Shown piece by piece: positions 42,101-52,144 of a DNA stretch of 64,000 nucleotides (position 1 is its first letter; each line of letters begins with the position of its first letter). The stretch is from DATJGR01 sp963812255. Its GTDB lineage: Bacteria; Pseudomonadota; Gammaproteobacteria; Pseudomonadales; Azotimanducaceae. The position numbers and the translations under genes were made by a program. The notes below the pieces were generated by a model that saw only the letters and a list, made by a program, of their open reading frames with translations, did not search any database and was not told where the DNA came from. The stretch lies in assembly GCA_963812255.1 (NCBI GenBank), contig CAWEUM010000002.1, forward strand, positions 478,423 through 542,422, read 5' to 3'.

Positions 42101-43278
42101 GAGGCTGGGTCATAAATCATTTTAATATTATCATCCAACCATTTGTAACAAACAGACTAACAGCCTATCATATACTTGATATCTCTTCTTGGATTATCGT
42201 TCTTTAGTACCTTGCAGTTGTAATAAACAAGTATCTGGTAGAGCAATACGGATAACAATACGATACCTCGTACCTTATCAAGTCCTCTCGCAGGTACTGG
42301 GTCTATTCTAAAGACTGATTTGATATGTTCAATCAGAGGTTCTATGGATATATTTCTCCTTGAATAAATTACCTGACCCAGTGCCGATTCATAAAAATCA
42401 ACCAGTTTCAGTCTTTCTACTGGTGTATTTTTGTATCTTTTAACAGGGCAGACAAGTTGAAATCCCTTATCCATGCTAAAATCATACAGTTTCTTACCGC
42501 TGAATCCAGGGTCTGCAACCATATAATGAATCTTCTTTAGCGTTTCTGGAGATAGACATGATACTACATCTGGATAAACAGGTTTGTCAGATACGTTGGC
42601 TGTTGTAACATCGGCTGATAGGGGTATTATTGTACAAGAAGGATCAGTACTACATATCATATGCAGTTTGTATCCAAATACCCATTCTTTGGTATGACTG
42701 TATCCCCATTTAGCATCTGTATCAATTCCTGAACATGGAACTACTCCATCTTTCATCGATGACTTGTGCCATACTTTACCTTTTGATTTTAAAAGGGCGG
42801 TGTCTGTTGCAACAACATATGGTCTGACCAATCCTTCAGAAACAAACAGATTTCCCATAGTTGATATCCTTTCTTTGATGTCGGTAGAGATAGTCTTTAA
42901 CCGCCTATCAAATGTCCGTCTGCTTGGCAGGTAATAAACAGATAACCCACATGCTTTCATCATTCTTTTGTTATAAGGTAAATCCAAGCATAGAAAATGA
43001 TGCAGTGATCTGTTTGAATCCAGTCTGAACCAAATACGAACTATAAAGCATCGAAGGATGATGGTTGGCGAGTACACATAAGGTCTACCTCTTCTTTTAT
43101 GACGGGATTTGACAAAAGAATTACTATGGACCAATCAATCAATCCAACAAGATACAAAATACTAATTAGAATGGATGACGAACTATAACTGGCTAGTCTT
43201 TTAGTTAGTATTTGTTTCAAACAAAATATGATACTCTATAAGACTAGCTTTATTCGTTTGGAATTATGACCCAGCCTC
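42101..43278 (-). mobile_element. Complete archaeal insertion sequence (IS4/IS5-type)
   Basis: A 1178-bp element with perfect 15-bp terminal inverted repeats (GAGGCTGGGTCATAA at 42101-42115; its complement at 43264-43278), flanked by the 8-bp direct repeat ATATATCT (42093-42100 and 43279-43286). It holds one transposase gene. The intact target duplication shows a simple, rather recent insertion. Confidence 0.9.
42157..43134 (-). CDS. IS4/IS5-type DDE transposase
   Basis: A 325-residue transposase. Catalytic residues are seen as Asp in VVATDTALLKSKGK, Asp in YMVADPGFSGKKLYD and Glu in SIEPLIEHIKSVF. The frame begins at a TTG at 43134, while family-like N-terminal residues (LIDWSI) lie just upstream in another frame. 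A single-base shift near 43125-43140 probably hides the real start within the IS. Confidence 0.85.
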   Translation of the reverse strand: MVHSNSFVKSRHKRRGRPYVYSPTIILRCFIVRIWFRLDSNRSLHHFLCLDLPYNKRMMKACGLSVYYLPSRRTFDRRLKTISTDIKERISTMGNLFVSEGLVRPYVVATDTALLKSKGKVWHKSSMKDGVVPCSGIDTDAKWGYSHTKEWVFGYKLHMICSTDPSCTIIPLSADVTTANVSDKPVYPDVVSCLSPETLKKIHYMVADPGFSGKKLYDFSMDKGFQLVCPVKRYKNTPVERLKLVDFYESALGQVIYSRRNISIEPLIEHIKSVFRIDPVPARGLDKVRGIVLLSVLLYQILVYYNCKVLKNDNPRRDIKYMIGC

Positions 43279-43493
43279 ATATATCTAACTAAAGTGAATT
43301 CATTAATAATGAACTCAGATTCTCCTGTGAGAGAATTAATTGGACAAGGACACTCCCCTGTTATTGAAACGTATGATAATTTGCTTTTGACATCATGGAT
43401 TGATAACAATATGTTAAAATTCAAAGTTATTAATCGAGATGTTTAAACTAAATAATTCTAATGAATATTATTTATTCGTATTATTCTCACCAT

Positions 43494-44549
43494 TTATCTA
43501 CAAACATTACATAGTCTTTTACGTAGTAAATTCGTCATTATGAGCAATGATACGATGAGAAAAGGAATGCTGATAGCAACAAAAAACATCTGATATAGAC
43601 TCAATGACGAAAAGGTAATCAATGAACTAAAACCTATTATAGAATATAAAAGACTACCCGCACAGGTAGGACAACCAATTAATAAACCCGATGTTAACCC
43701 TAATCCACTAAAGAGATTGCCTTTTGACAAATTTTTAAAATTTATCTGCAGTTGCTTAATTACAAAGAGGTTCAGTGAAATATTAAGTCCTACTAATAAT
43801 GAAATTATAATCCCGATAAAGAAATTAAGCGGTATTAGTAGAAAAGAAAAGTTACTGCCAATATAGATGGTCAACATTGGAACATAGCCAAAATTGTTAC
43901 AACATATAATCAATCTATAAGCAGGATAAGTCATAGAATCAAATTCAGAATTAATGGATTTTTCAATATCAAGTTTAGAAATATCAACCATATGATTAGG
44001 ATGTGCTGCATGTAACTCTAATTCTCCTGATTGTAAAGCTGGGATTGATTGAAGATAATTTGATTCATGATCAAGCATTGAATGATTACCATGTTGAGAA
44101 TTGTTGTGGTGACTTTGATTTGAGCTTAAAATTGGTGGGATTAAAGAAAAAACAGTTCCATCCTCATTAAACAAAATAAACATGTTGGATAAGAATCCAA
44201 AGAAGATAAAATAAGCAAAAGATGAAAGGATAAAAATAACTACATAAATTTTGTTTCTGAAAGGCATTTGTAAATAGTAAATTAGTATTGATCTATCTGT
44301 TTCGCGATTTTTACTCGAGAATAGGGCCTTCTTAATCCCTAGAACAAATATCAACAAGCATGCAAAAAATGAAATCAAAACTGCGATGGCAAGATTATAT
44401 AGAGATGGAGAAAGAAAAATGGTGTTTTCAGGAGAGGTGTTTCTAGAGTATATAAAAAAAATCACCATTATGATTACACAGGTAACTATAGAAATGAGAA
44501 ATCCATTACCATAATTAGGTATGGTGGTGGTGCTTGAGGTGGTCGTCAT
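43494..44549 (-). CDS. Archaeal polytopic membrane protein, unrecognised
   Basis: A 351-residue protein with about eight or nine hydrophobic helices. Between helices 4 and 5 is an extracytoplasmic loop rich in His, Asn and Ser (residues about 150-200, with SNQSHHNNSQHGNH), which could bind metal. A later helix holds LLIGCPTCAGSLLYSIIGF, a CxxC in a membrane context, and the C terminus ends in CNVC. I know no function; metal or redox handling is a guess from these residues. Confidence 0.65.
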   Translation of the reverse strand: MTTTSSTTTIPNYGNGFLISIVTCVIIMVIFFIYSRNTSPENTIFLSPSLYNLAIAVLISFFACLLIFVLGIKKALFSSKNRETDRSILIYYLQMPFRNKIYVVIFILSSFAYFIFFGFLSNMFILFNEDGTVFSLIPPILSSNQSHHNNSQHGNHSMLDHESNYLQSIPALQSGELELHAAHPNHMVDISKLDIEKSINSEFDSMTYPAYRLIICCNNFGYVPMLTIYIGSNFSFLLIPLNFFIGIIISLLVGLNISLNLFVIKQLQINFKNLSKGNLFSGLGLTSGLLIGCPTCAGSLLYSIIGFSSLITFSSLSLYQMFFVAISIPFLIVSLLIMTNLLRKRLCNVCR

Positions 44550-44627
44550 GTAATTTCTTTAATCATCGGCTAAGAAATTCGGATATTAACCTAGTCCATT
44601 TATTTTTGCCGTTTACCATTTTCTCAT

Positions 44628-44777
44628 CTACCTGAGATTTAGTATAGCCACATTTAGATCATCTTTATCTAGCCATGTGATGTCTGTTATTGTTTTTCCA
44701 GCTGAAATAACCGGATTTTCACCAATTCCAAACTTTTCATTCTGAGCATAATCTCGTTGTTGATGTATTTGAAACAT
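44628..44777 (-). CDS. Small archaeal ORF, unrecognised
   Basis: A 49-codon frame from ATG 44777 to TAG at 44628-44630 reads MFQIHQQRDYAQNEKFGIGE and continues with a well-mixed sequence ending DDLNVAILNLR. Its composition is more protein-like than the surrounding AT-rich DNA. It may be a small gene or the end of a broken one. Confidence 0.35.
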   Translation of the reverse strand: MFQIHQQRDYAQNEKFGIGENPVISAGKTITDITWLDKDDLNVAILNLR

Positions 44778-45247
44778 GGCTACACCAAACCTAAAACCAT
44801 AAAAACAGGAAATGTAATTGGGGTCGGTTCAACTTTAGTCATACAAGCTTTTCATCTATGACATATTTTAATTTATTTGAAATACATTGGTACAACCATC
44901 GAACTGAGTGACTACCAATAAATAGAATAGATGATTATTCGAGCACCTTTATGTAGTGACTAAATAACAAATAAGATGAGTGGGACAAGGAAACGCTCTG
45001 ATCAACCTATCAAATATCATCAAACATATGGAATATTTATTTTTAGTGATTAATGGAGAAATCTAATTACTACCACGCTAGATGTCAGACAAGTGTTGAC
45101 AGAAATAGTGGATGGACGATTAGTCAACAAATTTCAAGACAACCTAAACAGGCTTTCTTTTTCTGTATCAATTTTTTGACGGAAATGACGTCAAAATTGA
45201 CTGAAATGACGGAATATATAAATCTCATGAACCTCGGATAAAAGCGA
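44778..45247. other. AT-rich intergenic stretch, no supported gene
   Basis: About 470 bp. A 62-codon frame at 45053-45241 looks like chance. The right end, with short repeats of TGACGGAAATGACG type (about 45160-45220), may be the promoter region of the following gene. Confidence 0.35.
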
Positions 45248-47088
45248 TTGATTAGTAGCCACATTGGAGAATTAATTATACAGAATTATTTACTTGGACA
45301 CTCTAGGGACGAAATAGCAGAAGAAACTGGCGTAGCACCCGGATTTGTGTCTAATAAAGTAAATGACTGGAAGAAAAGAATTGCAGTTCCAGATATTGAA
45401 GAATTAAGACGATTTGCTGTAAATATAAGAAAGTCAGGGATGACTATAAAACATTGCATCAAAGGGTTCAGATTTTTACAACTATTGAAAGGATTAGGAA
45501 TAACAATTGAAAACGATGATATAAATTCAGATCTAGAAGAGCTTGGCTTTCTTTGTTAATGAAATATATAAAAAATGTAAAGAGAAGGGCATTACTCCTA
45601 TTGTTGTTACTACATGGATAACTGACCTACTTAATTTCTCATCTGAAAATTATGGATACCTGTATGGAAGTAGTAAAAAAAATATGAAAATGGCATCAAA
45701 TAAAAATAAAAATCAAAATAGTGAAAAAAGAGCTTTGACATTTGTTTCGGTCGTTTCAGATTTTATTGAACAAAAGAAGAGGGAACTTGGAGATTCTGTC
45801 CGTAAAGGAAAAAGAGATAGGAGAAGAAATCAATCAATTTGAATTACAAAAGAGAGAACTACTAGAAAAAATTGAGAAATTAGAACAAGAAAGACAATCC
45901 ATCATCGGACTTCATAATACATTTATAAAACTTAGTAACATATTAAGGGAAGATTGTGAGATCGATTTAAAAAAAGATCTAGAGCCAATCACCAAATTAT
46001 TTAGCGATTTTAAGGAAAATGGATATGATGTTACTAGTATAGTAGCTGAATACAACAAAGCCATAAAGCTAAGGTGGGAAGTAGCGCAGAACGAGGCCCA
46101 GATTAAAGCGTATCAAAAACAACTAACCATTTTACATAACAATATTAGTTTCTATCAATCTGTTTTAGATGTCCATAGAAAAAATTTCGACATATATAAG
46201 CAATTAGAGACAATGAAATTTGGAATTGACGAACTTCAACAACTATGGTTGACGGTTTCAGAAATTGCAAGAAATAGAGGCGATCCTTTAAAGGATTTTG
46301 ATATGATTGAAAATCCCGTTGCTTATTTTGTGAAAGATGTCGAAGATAATTACTATGACAAACTCAAATTTGAGGACAGAGTCAAGGAAAAAAGAAATGA
46401 ACTAGTAACTGGTAAATGCACAACTAAATACGAGCAGACAATATCTCTCCATGCAACCATTCATAGGACCTTTACTTCTTTCTCTCTACCAGAAAGGTAT
46501 TACTGAACAGGAGATCACAGATATGAATCAGTTGTTTCAAAATTATCTGCTAGAAACAGCAAAGACAGACAATAATGAGGATAACAAAAATGAATCAAAC
46601 ACGAACGTTAAAAATATTCCCGATAAAGGCAGAGGCTATAAAACTTTCATAGATGAGTTAAAAAAATATAGTGGAATCAAAGCCGCAATCAAACACCAAA
46701 GCCATTTTCTTGATGAAATAAAAAACAAAAATTCGGAATTGATTGAACAGAGGAAAACCTTGTTGGCACTGTATCAAAATGCTATTATTCTAATTAATAT
46801 GTTAAACAACCACTATTTCTATTATAAAGGATTTTTTGACTATTATGATAAAAAGAATGGTGTTAGTATTATGATTGATCGGATATCAATGCCTCCAATT
46901 ATTATTTTAGTTCATAATACCCCAAAAGAAGGTCACAATAGTAAAGAAAAAGACACAAAGAGTGATACTACTATGTCTTCAAATAATAACAACAAAGAAG
47001 AAAAGATAAAGATAAAGATAAAGATAAAGATAAAGATAAAGATAAAGATAAAGATAAAGATAAAGATAAAGATAAAGATAAAGATTAG
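45248..47088 (+). pseudogene. Thaumarchaeal HTH/coiled-coil protein, frame broken several times
   Basis: Four overlapping frames line up as one protein of about 610 residues. Part one (45248-45559) starts at a TTG and has a helix-turn-helix-like segment, GHSRDEIAEETGVAPGFVSN. Part two continues with FFVNEIYKKCKEKGITP, part three (about 45790-46445) is a long coiled coil, and part four starts FIGPLLLSLYQKGITEQEI. Breaks lie near 45541, 45785, 46448 and 47000. The last, in an A run, hides a Lys-Asp tail encoded by 14 AAAGAT repeats ending in TAG at 47086-47088. Related proteins occur in many copies in Nitrososphaera-type genomes; their function is unknown. Sequencing indels are more likely than decay. 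Confidence 0.65.
47002..47085 (+). repeat. (AAAGAT)14 tandem repeat
   Basis: Fourteen perfect hexamers. In the frame that ends cleanly at the TAG they encode (Lys-Asp)14; in the current frame they give Ile-Lys repeats. A slippage-prone tract at the end of the coiled-coil gene. Confidence 0.9.
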
Positions 47089-47090
47089 AT

Positions 47091-48203
47091 TTATTCCTTT
47101 AATTTCCCTCTCTTTGAACTTGTTTCTTCTTCCAAATCATCTGCACCTTTCTCAGTTACAGTAAATTTAGTGTCAGAATATGGATGATATGGAGAGTCGA
47201 TCATCTTAGCGGTTCGATTTTCACCTGACTTTCTCAGATAAATCCTATATGTTGAGGCATGGCCTAATACATTTCCGCCTGCAGCTTTTGTAGGATCTCC
47301 AAAAAAGGTATCTGGTGAAGATTGAACCTGATTTGTTATAACCACAGAAATATTATAAATCTCAGCAAGTCTAATGATTTTGTGTAACATAGAATTGAGT
47401 CGCTGCTGTCTATCGGCTAGGGTGCCTCTTCCTGCAAATTCTGCCCTGTGCAAAGATATAATGCTGTCTATGATAACAAGTCTGGCCTTAAAATCATTAA
47501 TATATTTTCCAAGATCTTTTATGATCAATTCAAGATGAGAGCTATTGTAAACCTTACAAACTGCGATACTTTTTAAAACGCTAGTTGGATCAAGTCCTCT
47601 AGACACAGCTATTTGATCTACTCTTTCAGGTCTGAAGGTACCTTCTGTATCAATATATATGGAACCACTTCCAAATCCACCATTTTCAACTGGTTGACTA
47701 GCCGTCACACATAGAGTATGACAAATTTGAGACTTGCCAGAACCAAATTCACCATAAAATTCAGTAATGGCTTGGGTCTCTATACCCCCCAAAAGAAGTT
47801 TATCCAAAGCATTTGAACCAGTTGTACATCGCAACAATGATTTTCTTTTTTCTAATGCAACATCTGCAGTAACAAATTCCTTGTCTAAAAGATTAGAATC
47901 TCGTAAAAGTTGTTGAGCAGCAATAATGAACGCGGCTGCACTTTCTTTTGAAGAGTTGATCTCCACAGAAAGTTCTTCTGAACTTGTAACTGCGAGGTCC
48001 ATCACAGTTAATACACCGGCATCACGTAATTTTTTTGCGGTAGTTGGTCCAATACCTGGAATATCTTGTATATCTAAATCATCAATAATAGTAGGGATAG
48101 GTTTTGATTCTAAATCGTTATCAGAAATTTCAGGGCTTTCGCTGGAAAGAGCACTTACAACATCCTCGTCGTTTATTCTTTCACTATTTCTTTTTTCGAC
48201 CAT
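47091..48203 (-). CDS. radA: DNA repair and recombination protein RadA
   Basis: A 370-residue archaeal RecA/Rad51-family recombinase that forms filaments on single-stranded DNA and drives strand exchange. Residues about 40-105 are the helix-hairpin-helix domain (IQDIPGIGPTTAKKLRDAG). The ATPase core has Walker A GEFGSGKSQICH, Walker B ARLVIIDSII, and the DNA-binding loop region GRGTLADRQQRLN. The length fits thaumarchaeal RadA. It starts at ATG 48203 with an AT-rich TATA-like stretch about 30 bp upstream. It is convergent with the coiled-coil gene, two bases apart. The frame is intact. Confidence 0.95.
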   Translation of the reverse strand: MVEKRNSERINDEDVVSALSSESPEISDNDLESKPIPTIIDDLDIQDIPGIGPTTAKKLRDAGVLTVMDLAVTSSEELSVEINSSKESAAAFIIAAQQLLRDSNLLDKEFVTADVALEKRKSLLRCTTGSNALDKLLLGGIETQAITEFYGEFGSGKSQICHTLCVTASQPVENGGFGSGSIYIDTEGTFRPERVDQIAVSRGLDPTSVLKSIAVCKVYNSSHLELIIKDLGKYINDFKARLVIIDSIISLHRAEFAGRGTLADRQQRLNSMLHKIIRLAEIYNISVVITNQVQSSPDTFFGDPTKAAGGNVLGHASTYRIYLRKSGENRTAKMIDSPYHPYSDTKFTVTEKGADDLEEETSSKRGKLKE

Positions 48204-48275
48204 ATTCTACTATATGTACATTTCTGTTATATTAAATAATTGACTGCGACCAATGTAATAATTTTGAAACTATTG

Positions 48276-49051
48276 TTATTTTTCATCCTCAAAAATCAAA
48301 AGTTCGTCACCTTTGAAATTCTTAAAGGAATCAGTAATGCCCAACAAATTATTATTATAGAAAATATTGCTTACTGTTTCATCTTTGATAGTCAAGACAA
48401 TAGTATTAATATTAAATATTTGAATTGTCAAAGGAAACTTACTTTGGAATAGCTCATCATCAATTTTTATGTCAGCAAATCCGTTTATCGGAGTATTTGA
48501 AAATTGATTAAAAGTAATAGAAGAGCCGTTACTATTTTGAAAATTGAGTATTTCTATAAAATGTTTCTCGATACCATTTACGGTAAGCAATTTAAAATTG
48601 GCATGAAAATCTGTAACTAAACCTCTTGATACATTCAAAGACCAAGTTCCTGAAACCAGTTTTTGAAAACTATGGAAAACAATGGATTCAGAAGTTTGAT
48701 TCAAAGATGTAGGGGAGTAGGGAGGTCCGGATAAATTTTGGTTTATATCACTATTATCAGGGAATAATACGGTGGACAATAATCCTTTTGTATAAAAGGT
48801 ATTAGAATTGTTGATCGATGGTAATCCCTCATCAGTTCCACCCCAGCTGTTTGAGTATTAACGGATAAGAGTAAATTATTGTAATTCATGCCTTGTGCCA
48901 ATCCTACATGATTCCAGAATATAGGTTCCTGATTTGCAGATGGTGCAACTAACCCAAGATCAGAAGAGAAAAACAATAGTGAAAAAGTAAAAATCAAGGC
49001 AAGTGGAAATAATACAAGCAAAAAAGGAAGAAAAGAGAATTGATTACCCAA
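48276..49051 (-). pseudogene. Archaeal exported protein of unknown function, frameshifted
   Basis: Two overlapping frames belong together. The first, from ATG 49051, starts with a signal/anchor helix (FLPFLLVLFPLALIFTFSLL). The second, from about 48770 to 48276, begins STVLFPDNSDINQNLSGPP and is rich in Asn, Ser and Phe, like many thaumarchaeal secreted proteins. The shift lies between 48743 and 48779. No domain is recognised. Sequencing error is the likely cause of the break. Confidence 0.5.
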
Positions 49052-49293
49052 ATTTATTTCTTAATAAAATTCATAATATAAATTGTTATTGTACTGAATT
49101 GATTAATTATCTTAAAATATACTTTTCAATGACTAATATGAAATTAAAATTTTCTCCAGATTGTTAATCGATATTTTTCCATTATTGTATGAAACTCGGA
49201 CAAAACTGCTTTTATTTCGTCATCATCGGTATGTTTAATTCACTGCACCACCCATTGCCATAGATCCATTTTTAGATGGAACCAGCGAGAAAG
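49052..49293. other. Intergenic, no gene seen
   Basis: AT-rich spacer of about 240 bp between two minus-strand secreted-protein genes. No convincing open frame or RNA fold was noticed. Confidence 0.35.
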
Positions 49294-50257
49294 TCATGAT
49301 TCCGTCTCAGATGTTTGATTTATGTTTTTCAAGTATTCGTTGGATATTTGTTGTACAATTGGTTTAGTAAGCATGAAATGTATGATATCTTTTGTCTGGT
49401 TATTTCCATCGACCATCAAAACATTTGTAACATCTTTTCCATTGGCATAACCTTAGTATGCACCGTCAGCGGATAGAACACTAGGTTTTGGGACTTCTAC
49501 TTCTTGATGAACAAATACAGTGTTCTTAGGATCATCTAGTCTCTTAGGGTCATAATTAAATGGCATAGTAAAGTTGATGGAATTAGATGGTTGATTGTAT
49601 GTTATATTTCCTATTTCATCATAATAAGAAAGAACTTTAGTTGGAATTGTTTTACCGTCTACAGTCAAGTTTGCATTCTTTGCTGCTCCAATACTAAGCC
49701 AACCATCAAATACAGGTTGTTGATCATCTGGCAAGATTGTTCGAGAATAATCTACGGTTACAATTCTGACTATAAAATGATACAAACCCCCATCCAAGAA
49801 ATATTGGTCCAGAAGCAACTACCGGTGATTCACCTCTACTAGTATATGCATTTAGTATGGGATCAAGTTCACCATAAACGGATATGTGACTTTGATTTCT
49901 TGGTTGCATCTGTATTAACAAGTCGCCACCAGGATTAAAGAACCAATCAGAAAGTAAAGGTTTCCCGTCCTTTTCAATCGTAATAAAATAAGTAACCTCT
50001 TTGAAAGTCTGGTTTGTATTTGAATCAAGTAGTTTAAACTGAACGGTGGGCTTCTGGGCTTGATCTTGGATCGTCTCTGTGGTTACTGTGGGTGGATTCA
50101 TTTTTATCAGCAGATCTGCGTTCCTATCACCAAATGACGCAGATAATTCCTCTATGAAAAGTCCATCACCATATACACTCTTAGAAAAAACAAATAAAGT
50201 TAACAAAGGACTAGATATCAAGCTAAAAATCAAAATTATCGAAAGTAGAAACTTCAT
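49294..50257 (-). pseudogene. Archaeal exported protein, broken by one frameshift and one in-frame TAA
   Basis: From ATG 50257 a signal peptide (FLLSIILIFSLISSPLLTLF) leads into a beta-rich secreted domain of about 320 residues in total. The frame breaks near 49790 between SPVVASGPIFL and DGGLYHFIVRIV. Further on, a TAA at 49453-49455 interrupts the same frame, which continues with GYANGKDVTNVLMVDGNNQT to a TGA at 49294-49296. The continuity on both sides of each break argues for one protein. Family unknown. Confidence 0.55.
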
Positions 50258-50337
50258 AAAATAAGGTAGGAGTTTTGAATATATAATGATTAATAAAATA
50301 AAAAAAATTATATCGACGAAATAATCTCGTCTATATA

Positions 50338-51231
50338 ATGATCCGATGTATATTTACTGTAACATTAGTCGTTTTTATTCTTCAATCTATGGTTTTAGGA
50401 TCGAGTGGAACATTAACTATGGAATTGGCTTCAAGTCAACCAAGTCAACCAAGTCAACCAAGTCAACCAAGTCAACCAAGTCAACCAAGTCAACCAAGTA
50501 ACGATATAGAAAGCTATAAAACAGTAAACTACTATGCAAGATTTAATTGCGGTACAATAAGTGACGATAGTGGTCCATTGAGACCCGGAAAATACGATTC
50601 GGATATTACGATATTCAACAAGAAAAGCTATCCAATAACTGTAATTTGGAAGGCTATTGCAATAGATCAGCAAGTCAAGAATAATTTCAACATTCTAAAT
50701 ATTCCTCTCAGAAAATATTGCTAATATTAATTGCGCAAAAATATTTCCAATCCAGGATAAAAATGCACTAAGTCTATCGCGGCTTTATCTAAAAAATTCA
50801 CAGAGGGTATTATAAAACTAGAAATCACTGTTGATAATGGATTATTGGTAAATAACTTTTTAAATAATCAGAATGGAAATATTATTCTAAAAGAATCCGA
50901 AATTGGTAATCTAATTAACGTGGATGTACTTCACACAGTAAATACTTTGGATGATTTAAACAAAGAAGTTGTATATTTGAAAACAGACTTTTCAATTCTA
51001 TCAAAAGATAAGAACAAAATAAGTAATTTCACGGCTGTCTTCCATATTGATCCCGATGAAATTGTTGATCCATTGTCAATTATCAAGAATAAGATTTCAG
51101 AGAATAATACAAATCAGAAAATTGATATCAATGGCTCCGAAATATTACTTAGAGATACAGAAATTATCTCAGATACATTGACAGATAATCATGCGCTAAC
51201 CGTTCAAAGAGTTGACCCAATTATTTCATAG
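50338..51231 (+). pseudogene. Archaeal exported protein with SQP repeats, frameshifted
   Basis: It starts at ATG 50338 with a signal peptide (CIFTVTLVVFILQSMVLGSS), followed by a linker of seven Ser-Gln-Pro units, then a domain with VNYYARFNCGTISDDSGPLR. The frame breaks near 50715 and again near 50790, after which the C-terminal part (FTEGIIKLEITVDNGLLVNN onward) runs to TAG at 51229-51231. The whole would be about 295 residues. It lies just upstream of amoC but has no evident link to it. Confidence 0.5.
50434..50496 (+). repeat. (AGTCAACCA)7 tandem repeat encoding Ser-Gln-Pro
   Basis: Seven perfect 9-bp units inside the exported-protein gene, forming a flexible linker after the signal peptide. 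The perfect DNA identity suggests recent expansion. Confidence 0.9.
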
Positions 51232-51390
51232 AAAAGAACATCTTGTTTATCAAATTTGATAATCATTGAAGATAAGCTTGGCAATATTGATAAAACATCA
51301 GAAATTTAGTTAATTAATTAACTAATAATTAAATAATTTAATAATACTCCATCAATTTCTAGTATTATTTATAAATATTTTAGTTCACAT

Positions 51391-51400
51391 CTTATATATT
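51391..51400 (+). promoter_or_regulatory. Archaeal TATA box of amoC
   Basis: CTTATATATT lies about 30-40 bp before the amoC ATG, with a purine-poor stretch on its left. The spacing fits an archaeal promoter with a short 5' leader. Confidence 0.5.
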
Positions 51401-51428
51401 TAATCGACGAAGACATAGTGATAGTAAA

Positions 51429-51992
51429 ATGGCACAAATGCCTGCATTAATTCCAAAGGAAGTAGAAATCCAGAGGCTAAAAAAGATCTATATAATGGTC
51501 ATTATGCTAGGGTCTATTGCTGCATCAGTAGAAGTAGACAACTTTGTTGACGGATCATTGCACCAAACAGCCATCAGAGACAGTGCATTTACACCAGCTC
51601 ATTGGTGGTTATACAGTCACTTTATTGCACTCCCACTAGGTTGGGGATTTGTTGCAATGTATGACAGGAGAGTACCAGCTTTAAGAGGACCAAACAATTC
51701 AATGAATACTGGTCTAAAGATAACCATTATCGGTTATTTAGCTACCATGTTCACTATTGGTATCAATGAAATGTGGCACTTTTGGTTTGTTGAAGAAATA
51801 TTTTCAGTACCTAACCACTGGATGTTTAACATGGGTGTAGTAGTAGCTTTCATGGGTGCTTTGGCCTATGTAGTTAGGGTATACGCACGTTTGGTGGAAC
51901 TTGGCGCCGAAACTCCTGCAAGGAACCCCTATGTAGCAGAAATGTACAAACTAGCATTAGAAGGAAAACTCTACAGCAGATCAGTTCCATAA
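51429..51992 (+). CDS. amoC: Archaeal ammonia monooxygenase subunit C
   Basis: A 187-residue integral membrane subunit of ammonia monooxygenase, which oxidises ammonia to hydroxylamine. It matches thaumarchaeal AmoC in length and in conserved segments: VDNFVDGSLHQTAIRD, TPAHWWLYSHFIALPLGWGF, INEMWHFWFVEEIF and VPNHWMFNMG. The Asp and His residues in these helices are the usual copper-site candidates. Four or five transmembrane helices are visible. No amoA, amoB or amoX is adjacent, so this is a stand-alone copy, as seen in Nitrososphaera-type genomes that carry several amoC genes. A TATA box at 51391 suggests its own promoter. The frame is intact. Confidence 0.96.
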   Translation: MAQMPALIPKEVEIQRLKKIYIMVIMLGSIAASVEVDNFVDGSLHQTAIRDSAFTPAHWWLYSHFIALPLGWGFVAMYDRRVPALRGPNNSMNTGLKITIIGYLATMFTIGINEMWHFWFVEEIFSVPNHWMFNMGVVVAFMGALAYVVRVYARLVELGAETPARNPYVAEMYKLALEGKLYSRSVP

Positions 51993-52144
51993 TCTTTTTT
52001 TTGTTTTTGTTTTAGTTTTAGTTATATTTAGTTAATTTTGTACTTAATTATTTAGATACAGTAGGATAGAAACCGATAGTTAATTTCCCTAAAAGTCCAA
52101 TCTTTCTTTATAAGAAAGGTATCTTAAATTAAACAAGGTGGTAC

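Larger units (their letters stand above)
42032..43424 (-). pseudogene. Small archaeal ORF interrupted by the IS element
   Basis: Removing the IS and one target duplication joins 43424-43279 to 42092-42032 on the minus strand in one frame of 68 residues, beginning at a TTG and ending in CFTCPLCSVA. It has two Cys-rich clusters (GECPCPI and CFTCPLC) that could bind metal. I recognise no family, and the start is weak, so this is tentative. Confidence 0.3.

Noticed and set aside
44778..45247. tRNA or other structured RNA in the archaeal intergenic space
   Set aside because: No cloverleaf, anticodon arm or GC-rich stem was found by eye.
46997..47085. CRISPR-like array at the AAAGAT tract
   Set aside because: The units are contiguous hexamers with no spacers and lie inside a coding region. 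The SQP tract at 50434 was rejected for the same reason.
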